From assembly GCA_032622095.1 (NCBI GenBank), contig CP136067.1, forward strand, positions 132,683,990-132,747,989: DNA of 64,000 nucleotides, given 5' to 3'. The notes beneath the pieces were generated by a model, which ran no database searches, had not been told where the DNA came from, and was given only the letters and a program-made list of their open reading frames with translations. A program made the translations under genes and the position numbers. Shown piece by piece: positions 11,111-22,944 of this stretch; the stretch's first letter is position 1, and each line of letters opens with the position of its first letter. Origin of the DNA: Siphonodentalium dalli (Eukaryota; Mollusca; Scaphopoda; Gadilida; Siphonodentaliidae).

Positions 11111-11438
11111 TTATGTTCGTTTTTTCACTTGTTGATGGTTGGTCGAATTAACGCTATATAAATACCGGGCACGGATAGAGGCATTTTTGTTTTATCATAT
11201 CGGAGACTATAAATTACATGGATATTTAAAAGCATACAAAACGATTTCTGATGACATTCCAGTCATAAACATAGTCTGTGTAATCAAAAACACGCATGAG
11301 GTGTCTTCGAATTTGAACGTGTGTAAGGCGTGTGTGAGTTGCGAGCGAAAGTCCCCCCTCCCGAAAATACCAGGACATTATTTTTGTTATTGTCATTATG
11401 CTGTATTTTAAATATATGAATATGTCCATGTATATATT

Positions 11439-11486
11439 GTCAATAAAGAATTAAAAAAAACAAAAAACAAAAAACAAAAAAAAACA
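11439..11486 (+). terminator. LINE polyadenylation signal and A-rich tail
   Basis: AATAAAGAATT at about 11441-11451 is followed at once by A runs broken by single C residues, up to 11486. This fits the 3' end of a LINE transcript copied by target-primed reverse transcription. The host repeat resumes immediately after it. Confidence 0.75.
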
Positions 11487-11855
11487 AGTTTCCTCGTTTC
11501 ATAGAGAAGAATGTGTATCAACTTTGTGGAAATCGGCGTTAAACAGGTGAATTAATTCTTGTGCACCTCTCCCCTTCCATGCATCCCTGACTCAAATAGC
11601 GCCACTATTGACGTCTGTAAACCACACCATTAGATTCCTCATGGAGATGATTATGTATAAGTTTGGTGGAAATAGGCGACAATTTTTGTTCTGCCCTTCT
11701 CCCCTTTTGTGCCCCTGACAACAACGGCGTCACTTTAGAAAATTCTAACCCGCACTATCTTATCCATTATCTTTCTTGTAAAAAAAATACCAAAATAGAC
11801 CTCTCTATTGTTATCGAGATGGTCCCTGTAAATTGTTATGGAACAGACATTGGCA
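11487..11855. repeat. Target-duplication 3' copy and continuation of the interrupted repeat
   Basis: AGTTTCC at 11487-11493 is the second target-duplication copy. The flank that follows aligns with the next repeat copies. The landmark phrases CTCTCCCC and CCCTGACTCAAATAGCGCCAC recur at about 11565-11610, and CTTCTCCCC with CCCCTGAC recurs at about 11695-11720. This is a diverged tandem repeat of about 130-155 bp with no coding content. Confidence 0.6.
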
Positions 11856-11885
11856 AATATATATATATATATATATATATATAGC

Positions 11886-11916
<31 letters not shown>

Positions 11917-11917
11917 T
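11856..11917. repeat. (TA)n microsatellite
   Basis: About 60 bp of alternating TA is interrupted by a single AGC and one AA step. It is a simple sequence prone to slippage, so the length in the assembly may not be exact. Confidence 0.9.
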
Positions 11918-12326
11918 TCACAGTTTAAAGTAACCTGTGCACAGTTATATGTATGGTCCAAGAATAACATGAGACATCATAGTGTCAAGGGAGACAACCC
12001 AGCTTTACACAACGTCATTTCCTGGGCGCATTTAGCTTGCATCGGAAGTGATCAACGTAGAAATCTTCCTTCCGGGTTCGGCGTATTCTGTTTGCTGAGA
12101 ACAGTTTTTGGAATGGGAAGATCAAATATTGATTCTTTCCACATTCATCCAAATGTTCACTCAGTGAAATTTTGCGATATTCTGGATGATTTATCTCGAA
12201 CACCAACTGTATATACACGCAAAAGAATTTTTCCCGACTAATATCAGTGACCATATTATCCACACCAGGGCACTCGGATATACGCGGAATTCTGTTCTTT
12301 ATTTGGCTGTTGGATTGTGGGACTTT
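11918..12326. other. No gene recognised
   Basis: Overlapping short frames occur on both strands (12015-12263 minus, 11969-12241 plus), but none has a family motif. It may include decayed sequence continuing the Penelope-like fragment that follows. Confidence 0.4.
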
Positions 12327-12561
12327 TATGAATTTTGCTTAATCCGTAAGAGCTGCATTTCATCTCAAATTTTGTGAGATATTCGGCTTCTTTATCAGTT
12401 AGGCATTTAGAGAACTTTGTGACAAACTTCTCCTCATTTGTAGGAAGTGTCTTGTAAAAACGATCGTCCAAGAGTGTATCTTCCGATTTGTCGGCATAGT
12501 CGGACGCTTCCATAATCACCAGTGCACCTCCGTTGTCTGCTCTTTTACAAACAATAGTGTT
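12327..12561 (-). pseudogene. Penelope-like retroelement RT N-terminal fragment
   Basis: On the minus strand, about 78 codons read ...CKRADNGGALVIM...DYADK...LLDDRFYKTLP... and end YGLSKIHKSP. This order is the N-terminal block of Penelope-like reverse transcriptases: an ADKGGAVVIM-type motif, an acidic DY, a YYKKL-like motif, then a LPKIHK motif about 60 residues later. The frame continues to 12747 upstream, but that part is satellite sequence with no homology. The catalytic RT core and the GIY-YIG endonuclease are absent. The open frame ends soon after KIHK at 12256. This is a short relic, not a functional gene. The assignment is from motif memory and moderately firm. Confidence 0.68.
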
Positions 12562-12593
12562 GTCAGAACAAAGGCGATTTTTTGAACAGCTGG

Positions 12594-13070
12594 ATGGGCG
12601 TATGTGACCCAGTTTGTGATTTCTAGATGGACTGGTGGCAGCACAAGAATACACAAGGATAGCCCCGTGGCTGATGTGATTATGCATACTTATTGGAATT
12701 TGGCAACGAGAAATTGTTAATTTCCTCCACGCACGACTTACACCCAATTTTGGAACAGCTGGACAGGTTAATTGTGACCTAGTTTTTTATTTTGAGATGA
12801 ACTAGTAGCGGCACAAAACGAATCCAGAACAATAGCCTCGTGGCTGCTATGGTTATGCCTACGCAGGCGATTTAGCAACGAAAACTGACCTTTTTTTCAT
12901 TATGTTGACCCCATGCACGACTTACGCCCAATTTTGAACAGCTGGACGAGCGTATGTGACCTGGTTTGTGATTTCTAGATGGACTAGTCGCGGCACAAGA
13001 AGAATCCAGAAAGGATGGCACCGTAGCTGCTGTGATTATGCATACATACATGTGGGCGATTCAGTAACGA
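12594..13070. repeat. Diverged tandem satellite, about three copies of 160-190 bp
   Basis: The landmark GAACAGCTGG occurs at 12594, 12753 and 12946. Each copy then carries GTGAC, TTTTAGATGGACTAG-like and GGCACAAGAA-like blocks, and ends in CGATTYAGYAACGA. Copies differ by many substitutions, so the array is old. The same family occurs at 15920-16620. Confidence 0.7.
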
Positions 13071-15919
13071 TTGTTATCATATTATGAGAACTGGGAACTA
13101 GAAACGGTCTGGGAATTAGTAACGGAATTCATGGAACTTGTGTAAGGGCAGTTATGAAGCTACTCACAAACTCACAAACAACCTTCAACAGCATTACAGC
13201 ACAATACATTGGGTTGATACAGTGCAATGCTAATATGGGTGAATCTGTGTTTTAAAAAAAATAAGAATTAAAAGATTATTTAGCTGGTTTTGAATGAGAT
13301 GATATATACCGTACCACGGTGCCACACACCAATGCAAACTGTATGTACTCTATATATGTAGACATCAGAGGCTACATAGGTGAACCTGTACCTCCCTGGT
13401 GTTACTTGTAACAATCTTAGTCGACGAATCTTAATGCGCATGGAATTATACCTGCTAAAAAATGGCACCTAATCATATCGTTATCTCCTAAAATTTTGTG
13501 GACCGAACAATGAAGAGCATGTTTTGGATAATTCATGTTTCCGATTGGTGGGAAAATAATGTGGGGACCGTGGATATAATCTAGGAATCTGGTACTGATA
13601 TAAACGGCGCGGCAATGCCGATAGTTGTGTGGTTTAGAATAATTCAAGTGTCCGATGGGTGGTCGAGTTGGATTGTCTTCATCTAGAAATTATACACTGA
13701 TATGACCGTCGCAAATCATATTAAATAAATGTCCATGGAGACGGTGGCTAACTGAAGGATTGGATATGTCCGGAATAAATGTCATCATCCGGAAACCTCA
13801 AATGTTGAAAATCAAGAAAATTCGTCAAACTAGGGGCCATAATTGAGGTAGAAAAGATCGGATAAGCCTGGTTTTCGAACTCGTCCAAGATATTTTTTTA
13901 AAACAGCTCTTACGCAAAACATTGTTAAAATCGTTTAATATTTGTTCAAGTTATTGCGCTAACGAGCTAGAAAAGTCGGCAAAAATGACAAGAACTCGAC
14001 AAAAATGGTTCCAACCAAACTCAGAATTGCAGGTTCCAACGATGTTTAATATCTGTGCCAAATTAAAAAAAAAAATGGAAAAGGACGGAATATGTACACA
14101 GGCTCGGGCTAAAGTTGGGTCCCAGGATGTATGATGCTATGTCAAAAATGTTTTCTATTAAATATGTATGGCAGTGTGCGTTTTAGTCATGGTTTGGACG
14201 ATGAAACCATTTCTTTGTGATAGATGCCAATATTAATCAATTAATTTGCAATTGAGTTAAAGGGAGGTAAAAGCTATTCTGCATCATAAGTTTCAAGATC
14301 TATCCAAGTAGACCCACGGAGAGTCGATAAACCTAGCGGTATTTTCAATTAGGAGATTACTTTCAACAGAACATTGTATGTCAGTATCTATAGAGTGATT
14401 TTTAATCACCTCTCCAATTATGTTCGCTGGCGATCACAATATGCCACCAGTCTCATAAGATTAATATATGGATTTCCAGAATAACAGGTGCGCCTTGGGT
14501 GGTAAAAGCCTTTTGTATTTATCACATTGAGTGCTTCTTTCAACGGTTTACATTTCAACATCAGGCTCCCTTCCTGCTGAAACGTTGACGAGCGACACAT
14601 GCCAATCGATATAGGTATCGCTGGGCATGTATTGACAAGGCTGAAATATATAGCTCCAGTCTTATAATTGATGCTACGTACTCAGAATGACAATGCTTTC
14701 ATGAAATTCCTATCCGATTGATTATTACAATACAAATTGGCATTGTCTTGGAGAATGACTATATACATATATTGCATATTTTGGTTATACATGTTGGAAT
14801 CGTTGTCCGACTTAAGTTGGCTGAATATGAGGCACATATAAATTGCTAGTTTTTGTGAGGTAATGAACACATAGATATATTAGGTACAAGTCTTTATTGC
14901 GTTGTGAATGAGATAAGCAGTGTATACAAATATGATGATCAAGAGTCGCCGCAAAGTGAGGTCCCCGAACGGGTGATGTCTGGCAAGGGTGTTGCATGGA
15001 GAAGCATACTAACCTCGAGATGAGATGAGATGAGTCTAGTGAAAGCATGAGGTGATGGGATGTGGTTGTTTCTTATATACTATTTGGGATGCATATTAGA
15101 TGAGGCGTTTGGCAATACACATCGGGATTGGTTCCTCCGTTATGGTCATCTCCCTTGACCATATTTGGGAGCCATCTTCATTGTGTGTATGTCTACGCTG
15201 GGAGTAAGACGTGTGAGGTTTCGTTAAGAACCGAACACGAATATCTGAGTTTGGGGGTTTATATATTGGGACATTCGTATAGTTTGAATCAAGTTGTGAG
15301 ATTATAATGGGTCGTTATCTCACATTTCCGGGTGACATCCTGTCTGAGTGTAAACAAGAAGTCAAGACTGTCACCGTATAATCAACTTGTATTATATCAC
15401 ATATGTCTCCCACCCGTGTAAGATTTTTAGTGTATACTTAATGCAGATATAAACAAATAAAAATACCGTATACATGAAGATGTTGTCCGTGTGGGATGAG
15501 GTGTGTTGACAATTAATTTGGAAATGCCGCGCCACCTCATACATGTACTATAGGCTATAGTCCCGGCTTTGGACAATGGGTCGATAGTCGGTGTGACTAT
15601 ACAGAGCGTTTGGGATTTCAAGTGGGTTTCGCTGATCTCCTCGTGGTATACCTGCCAGTGTCTTGGGTTCTGGGACTTCTCTTCCCGATATCGTGACGTC
15701 GTATCGTTTATACCACTATAGACATGGCAGAAAATCACCACCATCTGCTCCTCTGTTATTTAAACAATTAAATCGACAATATGGATAGAGAAACCCCAGA
15801 TCCATCAGGACCTAATACTCATACGTATTTTCAACAACAGACTGGGAGATGTTACAAAAAACAAAGAAATGTTTTTGAAAACCGTTTCGCAGCCCATAAA
15901 CATGATTACGTAGCTAGAA
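13071..15919. other. No gene recognised; decayed repeats
   Basis: I see no conserved coding segment. A block near 13510-13590 (ATAATTCATGTTTCCGATTGGTGG) recurs weakly at about 13640-13665, suggesting an old duplication. The 105-codon minus-strand frame at 15427-15744 lacks any motif I know. The rest is AT-rich and unremarkable. Confidence 0.4.
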
Positions 15920-16115
15920 GCATGGCGGCCTCCGGGGAATCCTTGCATTTTCATGCGGTGCCACTCGGTGGGCGTCCATGGGACAGGGACGCAACCATAT
16001 AACCCCTTCCAAATGTTCGATAATTGGGCTGAAGTCGTGCACGGAGCTCAACATTGCAATTTTTGTTGCTAAATCGGCTGCGTGGCCAGAACCATTGCAG
16101 TCACAAGGGAATCCT
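15920..16115 (-). repeat. Inverted copy of the 175-bp satellite
   Basis: Read as the reverse complement, this stretch contains in order GATTTAGCAACAAAAATTGC, a GTGCACGACTTCAGCCCAAT block, a GTTATATGGTTGC block and a GAGTGGCACCGCATG block. That is the same order as the direct copies that follow. It forms an inverted junction with the array starting near 16140. Confidence 0.7.
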
Positions 16116-16139
16116 TAGGTGTATATATGGTCGTGCCCA

Positions 16140-16620
16140 TGTCATATATAAGATGCCCGCTCGGTGGCACCGCACGGAAATGCCAGGATTCCAGGGTGGC
16201 CGCCATGGTTCTGGCTACGCAGCCGATTTAGTAACAAAACGTGCTATTTGGTCTCCATGCACGAATTCAGACCAATTTTCGAATATTTTGAAGGGGCTAT
16301 ATAGTCAGGTCCATGTCATATAGATGCCCGCTGGGTGGCACCGCACGAAAATGCAAGAATTCCCGGTGGCCGCCATGGATCTGGCTACGCAGCCGATTTA
16401 GTATCAAAAGGGTCTATTTTGACACTCCATGCACGACTTCAGCCCTATTTTCGAAAATATGGAACGGGTTATATGGTTGCCTCCCTGTCCTATATAGATG
16501 CCCGATGTGTGGCACCGCATGAGAATTCAAAGGTTCCCTTGTGACTGCCATGGTGCTGGCCACGCAGCCGATTTAGCAACAAAAAGTGCAATGTTGAGGT
16601 CCATGCACGATACATATATC
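16140..16620 (+). repeat. Tandem satellite, about three copies of 171-174 bp
   Basis: The phrase GATGCCCG occurs at 16152, 16323 and 16497. Each copy holds GGTGGCACCGCA, GCCGCCATGG (or GACTGCCATGG), GCTACGCAGCCGATTTAG and CCATGCACGA in the same order. Short frames through the array are by-products of the repeat. Confidence 0.8.
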
Positions 16621-16699
16621 ATATTTTTATCAAGATAAAATGATCACGAAACCGTTGGGGTTAAACAAAATTAATAATGATTTCCATATTACTACGGGA

Positions 16700-17605
16700 C
16701 ATTTACTAGGGTTGGGGCAACTGTTCAAAAACTGGTTCCTTGTATACTTTTTTAGTAGAAGCATGGCATGCATATTTTCAACATCGGAAGGGTTGTGATA
16801 AACAAAATTGCACTCTATTCCAATGTTTTAATGTCACGTGATCTCCAAATCCAAGATGGCTGCCGTCTTAAGCAAAAATCAGGATATTTTCGAGGATTTG
16901 TGTGCATGTTTTTGACCAAATCTACTCCAAATAGCCGCCATATATCCCCAAATAATCCGGTTCACTTGCCTTTATTGTTTCCTGTTCTGTCGAAACAGCA
17001 GATGTGCTCAGGAAGGTTGGAGTTAACATTGTGGGTTGTTTAACTCAGATACAATATAGATTTATAACATTGTACGCAAGACCCGATATAGTTGAAAACG
17101 GTCATTGTTCATTTTGCCGTTAGAGCTGTATGGCTAGTTAACCTTCATCAATTTTGTTCTATATCTAACTCTATGGTTAATTGACATTCATCAAACACCT
17201 TAAAGACAATACAAGGAATGAAATAGATTTCACTATGATGTTGGTGTGATTTAATGTGGTTTAATGTCACGTGACCTCTATGGTTGTCAGATACAATATA
17301 GATTTATAACATTGTACACAAGACCCGATGTAGTTGAAAACGGTCATTGTTCATTTTGCCGCTAGAGCTGTATGGCTCGTTAACCTTAATAAATTTTGTT
17401 CTATCTCTAACTCTATGGTTAATTAACATTCATCAAACACCTTAAAGAAAATACAAGGAATGAAATAGATTTCACTAGTGTGGGGGCAACTGTTCAAAAA
17501 CTGATTCCTTGTATACTTTTCGTAGTAGCAGCATGGCATGTGCATTTTCAACATCAGGATGGCTTGTGCTAAATAATTGGACTGTATTCCAATTTTCAAT
17601 GTCAA
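16700..17605. repeat. Direct repeats: 770-bp spaced pair plus 240-bp tandem pair
   Basis: A block starting GGGGCAACTGTTCAAAAACT at about 16714 recurs at about 17482 with the same order of GTATACTTTT, AGCATGGCATG and TTTTCAACATC. Between them, a block starting CAGATACAATATAGATTTAT at about 17047 recurs at about 17288. The structure looks like stepwise local duplication. No coding capacity is evident. Confidence 0.75.
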
Positions 17606-17624
17606 TCGACTAATCGAATGTACA

Positions 17625-18150
17625 GCATAAGAAACTCATATGACATCCAAGTATTAAGAATAAAGTTATTCACCACCCTGCCAACCCACCAACCAATACA
17701 TAATTTCAGATCGCAGATTTTTATTCGAAATTCGACTTCCAGTTCTATGAAATGATTGTTTATGAATGAAGGATCGTCTAATCAAATACAAAAAATTAGA
17801 AACTTATCTACGTCGGAGTTTAAAGACTAATGTTATTCGCCACTCCAAGTTTGAAGAATAAAGTTATTCGCCACCCCCACCCAATTCAGATCGAAGATTT
17901 TTGTTTCGCAATTCCAGTTCTAAAAATGATTGTTTTTGATTGAAGGATTATCTAATATTATGCACAAAATAACAAACTCATATGACATCCAAGTATTGAG
18001 AATAAAGTTATTCGATACCCCCCCCCCCCCCCAGCCCACACCCAACATCTTACAGAATTTCTTATCGCAGATTTTTGTTCGTAATTCCACTTCCAGTTCT
18101 ATAAAATGATTGTTTATGATTGAAGGCGTCTAATCTAATGCACAAATAGT
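17625..18150. repeat. Three diverged tandem copies (about 120-200 bp)
   Basis: The phrase AATAAAGTTATTC occurs at about 17660, 17860 and 18000. Each is followed by a C-rich stretch, then GCAGATTTTTGTTC-like and AAAATGATTGTTT-like blocks. A C run of about 14 bases lies near 18018-18032 and may be length-variable in assembly. Confidence 0.7.
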
Positions 18151-19362
18151 GGGGCGGATAGATGACAAAATCGTAAACTTGACACGCATGATTGTACTAC
18201 ATAAAAAAATAAGACATTTTGGACAGCACACTACATGGTGGTTTGATTGTGTTATTCAATTGTCATTTATACTCCAAGGAATGTACTAGTTTAACCTACA
18301 TGCATGGACTGTAGTTATATTTGTTGTCGGTCTTCTCTTTGGCTGTTTTCATTTCATAGTCAGTTATGGTGATATGTGAAACTCTCACGATCCAGAACAA
18401 ATCATTTAGTGAAAATGTATTGCTGTCCCGATTTAAGCAAAACATGCGTCTATGTCTTAGTGCACTTTATTGTATCAAATAATTAATATCATGTCATGCC
18501 ATGTCCCATCCAATTATTTCAATCCGTGTGTGTAGGTTTATACACTGAAAATGTATTTTGAAGATTTAAAATCAGATGGTGGTCATGTCATTCCCATGTA
18601 TGGATTTTGTCTTGGAGAGATCAACAGGAAGTTATCGACAAATATAACTGCACTGTGGTTCCCTGTCTGCATTTAAATCGTCAACACACCTCTGTAACTG
18701 GCTGAACCGGTTTTCATTGTTTTCAAAAATAAAAACACGTTCGATACTAAGTCCCCGGAAGACTGCTAATTTCTGAAGTTGTCATACATTACAATCCTAC
18801 CCCAACAGCGTGAATAACCGTGACAATTGTGTCCTCAAGAACAAAAACACATTGGAGGGGGGTGGCAGTCTTCGATTTTTTTTATTGGTTATGGCACAGT
18901 ATGGTGTGGACGGCTGTTTCCTAAGTGTTGCAAGTGACACGTTAACGGCTACTCTTTTGGCGGCGATCAGTAGACACAAAACAATAAACAAATGTGTTCG
19001 TTACAACTTGTTCTATCTAGTTACTTAACCCACAACAGCGGTTCTGGGGTTAGGACGAAAAGTTGCGAACGGACGGACGGATAGATAGACAGATCTCATA
19101 ATATGTCTCTATAAACATACATGTAAACACACCAACTTTTGTCTTTTCGGGTAAAGCATCTTGCGGAATACCACAAAGTGGTGAAACTCGCGTCGAGAGA
19201 CATGTCCTTTGGCAGATTTGTTTAAACGCAGAATAAGAATGTATTAATAGTAGGAGTAGAGGAAATTTGAGCCTCACTGCCACATATTCACGATCACCTA
19301 TATTGACTGGCTAATGTCGCTTTTTACCGATCCAGCAGGAAGAGAACTTTTAATGTTTAATT
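18151..19362. other. No gene recognised
   Basis: AT-rich sequence with only short, motif-free frames. At about 18730-18850 a phrase of type AAAAACACRTT...GACTGC recurs, hinting at a decayed local repeat. A GGACGGACGGATAGATAGACAG run sits at about 19071-19092. Confidence 0.4.
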
Positions 19363-20250
19363 GAAAAACTTTGAATGAATAACTCGACACGACAAACACA
19401 AAGGGCGCTTACTACCTCCAAGACACGCCTGTTGTGTTGTGATGTTGTAGATCGCTCATATGAGGTTGGTGGCCTTTTGTTGTCGTTCGATTGTTGTGAA
19501 AGGTCAGATTTGGAGAGTGGTCCAAAATTATCCTTTAGTTTATCAAACAACGTTCTATTGAAATTAAATTTCTATGGGAAATACCATAATGCCTATCGAA
19601 GCTCTCCAGGTCTACCTTGATAATGACTTTGCTTAGAATAAACTAGAACAATAAACCGTTAAATTTGCGAAACACAATGACAATTAAATTTTCTAGAAGG
19701 ATGTAGCCTTTATGTCTTTTGCAAAGAAACTGGCTGATATTGACCACTTTTACACACTAATTGGTTAATTATTCTAACATCCGATCCAAGACTAACAACT
19801 CGCAAACTCTAAAATATTTTTAAAAAACGTTGAATGAGTTACTAAACACGACAAGCACAAAGGGCGTTTACTGTCCAAGACATACCTGTTGTTTTGTGAT
19901 GTTGTATATGTCTCTTATGAGACTGGTGCCCTTTTTGTCGCTGGATTATCGCGAGAGATCAGAATTGGAGAGGGGTCCATAATTAGCCGTTGGTTTATCA
20001 AACAACGTTCTATTGACATTAACGTTCTATAGGAAAGGCCATAGTACTCATAGAAGCTCTCCAAATCTACTTGGAAAATTGCTTTGTCTGGAATAGACTA
20101 GAAGATTAAACGGTGAAATTTGCGCACAATGGCATTCAAATTGTGAGAAGGATGTAGGCTTACGTCTTTTGCAAAGTAACTGGCTAATATTGACCACTTT
20201 TACAAACTAATTGGTTGATCGTTCTAACGTCCGAACCAGTTATTCATGAA
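19363..20250. repeat. Two tandem copies of a roughly 460-bp unit
   Basis: Copy 1 starts near 19363 and copy 2 near 19823. Shared blocks in order include ACACAAAGGGCG, CCTGTTGTKTTGTGATGTTG, TTTATCAAACAACGTTCTAT, GAAGCTCTCCA and GACCACTTTTACA. Divergence is visible at a few per cent to more than 10%, so the duplication is not recent. Confidence 0.8.
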
Positions 20251-20511
20251 CTATAACACATTTGACGAATATGGCATTGCATGAGCATCCATGTATGCAT
20301 TTCCAATGGCCTAGCGCCCAATTAGAACATTAACATAAAACGGATTTAGTGGTAAGCTAATATATTTGTCGGAAGTGATTTCAATGTTCATTAAATATTA
20401 TGATTATGTATATATATCCACAGGTTTATAATTATGATGACTAGTACACTTGCTTGAATACATAATGCTATCATGAGAATGAGTATCGATGAGCATGCCA
20501 ATCACAATTAG

Positions 20512-20898
20512 TTGTCATCGATAGCAACATCCAGTAAGTTGGCCTCTTATCGTATTATCAAGACCTCATGTGAACGAGAAAGTTACCTATCAATAACAAA
20601 CCACCGGGTCGTGCAAAGCATCCTTCTTTTCCGAACGAGGAACCATAGACTCTCAATAGAATATGGCACGTGGACCAATGCCCCATATTCGGATAGATTA
20701 TGTGCCCTCTGCAACTCAGAAATATGCGACGAGTATCATGTAATCCTTAAATGTATTGAACCCCAAGACATACGCGTACAATGCCTGGGGCCATACTATT
20801 ATCGGAAACCAAACGCTAACAAGTTAGCAGCACTATTCAATAACCACAACAGAAGAATTACCAAGAATCACTCAGTTTTTATAAAAAAAGGTCATTGA
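20512..20898 (+). pseudogene. LINE C-terminal fragment (CCHC module)
   Basis: The frame aligns by eye with the C-terminal part of the LINE ORF at 2988-4034. It has a RTRNHRLSIEYGTW stretch matching LRTANHKLPIECARW, then a CX2CX8HX4C module (CALC...EYH...C), then a YYYRKPNANKLAALF stretch matching YFWKNPTREKFHSL. RT and endonuclease are missing. The frame from 20512 starts with TTG, so no start codon is claimed. It is a decayed tail of the same or a sister LINE family. Confidence 0.65.
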
Positions 20899-22636
20899 TA
20901 TATTTCGGAACTCTTGAGGCTACATTTTCGGACAAACAAGTACCCCCCCCCCCCCTTCAAAATATACCGCTATAATATACTTGTTTCTGACACATGTACC
21001 AACATTTTATGAAGAAGGACCCCAACACCAATACAGTAGTTTATGGCTGCAGATGCGCTTATTTGATAAGCACAACAAGTAATACAATCTGATTCCTCTT
21101 GAGGCTTAATCACTTAAACCATTCAAAATCCATATCCATTGACCGAACACGCAACCATTACGCCGAAATTAATAACAATAACCCTATATATCTATCAGAC
21201 AAAATATAAATATAAAAGAAGCATCTTTCCCTTCCCGCGCTCTCTCTCTCTCTATTCTCCATATATATACCTTGTCTTTCACTCTATATTATCTCTCTCT
21301 ACGTCTGTCTTACATATAATGTTTGTGTTCTATTGAAATAGTGTTCAACTATCCTTTCCCAGTGTTCAGTCAGTCGAATTTTTCAAAGCAATCAAACAGA
21401 AACAAAAGGCCCATTGCCTATTTTTAAAAACTTAATGTCGTTATCGCGATATATAACTTGAACAAACGTCGACCGATTTGATGCATATTTGATAAACGGA
21501 TTTTTCATAGCAATATCTCGGTCGTTCTCGCAAAACGGATGTTTTACCTGAGATATGGATTTTAAATTGTGTACTTGAGTAATCCCAGGGCGACAACTTT
21601 AAAGCACTTCAACTAAACTGATCCCTGTTCTACGACAATATCTGGAAATAAATAAAAACATCGATGTTCAACTGTTGTTAAATATATATTATTATTATTA
21701 TTGGCGTACATGCGTCCTATTACCATACTGTTGGGGATAGCATTTTGAATCTACCCATATATAAAATTTATATGTTCTCACAAGTATATGACCCAATCAA
21801 AATAGATGCACAGCGAACAGTTTTTATGAGGTTTCTGGTCATTAGCAATACATAATGTATATATATATGACAAACAACATGTGATTCACCAAAACGGTTG
21901 CCATGCCAACGGTGTACGTTATTCGGATCATATCCAAAATGATATATAATGGTGTGATATACATGTGTGCCAACTGCGATGCTTTTATCATAACATTGAC
22001 GATTGTGTCCTCTTTCCACCCAACTAATGGTGTGGCCATTGTCTATCGGGAAGAGCAATTTCTAATTTTAAGGGTCGCCAATTGGCCTGGTCACATATTT
22101 CGTAAAAGCTCTCACACAAGTAACAATCAGCCTATGGATAAGATATGTATCTCAAAACAAAGGCTATGATCTCCAGAATGTAACAAAGATCAATATGATG
22201 CAATAAATTGAGAAAGGTTCCTCATAAAGACAAATAATAGCACATGAAGTGATAAAACACTTGACCTTTCATAGTCACCTTGACTCTTGAGATCAGTGCT
22301 GGAGGTTCGTCTTGGAGAATGTATGCATGCAAGTATTACTATATAACCATATCGACCAACAAATCCACCGTTGTCACTAAAATAATTCACATATGATCAT
22401 TTTCCAGAATTCTCAGAAACCACATACTGTTGCTATGGTAACGCCATTTTTGAGGCTACTAATCGATAAGAAGCTTATCAACAATGGTTTCCAATGTCTC
22501 CAGTATATGGGATTTACGATTAACTACATTGCACAAAATCCCCAATTTTGTTTACGAAACCCATTTTTTTATACAAATGACAGGCTACTATGAAGAAAGT
22601 TGGAGTGTGACATGGACCGATCGTCCTGAAGCATCC
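20899..22636. other. No gene recognised; simple repeats
   Basis: The stretch contains a C run at about 20942-20954, a (CT)n run at about 21240-21254 and (TTA)n near 21690. A GGTTGCCATGCCAAC phrase lies at about 21896. Otherwise the sequence is AT-rich with no family motif in any frame. Confidence 0.4.
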
Positions 22637-22944
22637 GGAGCCTCGGTGGCTCAATCGGTTAGGGGTACAACTCCAAGCCGTTTCACCATCCAGCGCTGGC
22701 GATAAGGGTTCAAATCCTCATGTTTCCGTCGTGGACTTTGTAGCTCGAAATCGTTACCTGGTGGAGTTACCAGTTACTCGCCGATGGCCGGTGGTTTGCC
22801 GCACATGGTTGACGAGTTTATCAGCCATTGAAATCACTGTTAGATTAGTCGCAAGTATGCCGACTTCCTCCACCACTAAAACTGGCATTGTTGTGAAAAG
22901 GCCTTAGTTGCTAAAGCGACAATAAACCCCAATCAATCAATCAA
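22637..22944 (+). mobile_element. tRNA-derived SINE with 13-bp target duplications
   Basis: The 5' head contains a Pol III A box, TGGCTCAATCGG (22647-22658), and a B box, GGTTCAAATCC (22707-22717), as in a tRNA-derived promoter. A roughly 200-bp body follows, ending ...CAATAAACCCCAATCAATCAATCAA. It is flanked by TCCTGAAGCATCC (22624-22636) and TCCTGGAGCATCC (22945-22957), which differ at one base. The tail resembles the 3' end of the LINE at 2770, suggesting that LINE family as the mobilising partner. It is a retroposed element, not a functional tRNA gene. Confidence 0.88.
22647..22717 (+). promoter_or_regulatory. SINE internal Pol III promoter (A and B boxes)
   Basis: A box TGGCTCAATCGG at 22647-22658 and B box GGTTCAAATCC at 22707-22717 lie about 50 bp apart, slightly long as in tRNAs with a large variable arm. 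The B box departs from GGTTCGANTCC at one position. Confidence 0.75.

Larger units (their letters stand above)
6980..11486 (+). mobile_element. LINE retrotransposon with an intact EN-RT ORF (L1/Tx1-like)
   Basis: A 4.5-kb insertion is bounded by 7-bp direct repeats AGTTTCC. It holds about 340 bp of 5' sequence, one 1,263-codon ORF, a roughly 340-bp 3' UTR with AATAAA at about 11442, and an A-rich tail (A8 C A6 C...) ending at 11486. There is no ORF1 upstream. Either this copy is truncated just before ORF2 or its lineage is single-ORF. The uninterrupted ORF and clean target duplication suggest a fairly recent insertion. The clade call rests on motif style only. Confidence 0.82.

Noticed and set aside
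15427-15744. 105-codon minus-strand ORF as a gene
   Set aside because: No recognisable motif, no upstream promoter or splice context, and a length within what chance allows over 64 kb.
22647-22720. A functional tRNA gene
   Set aside because: A and B boxes are present but the cloverleaf is degenerate. The unit continues into a SINE body and has retroposition target duplications.
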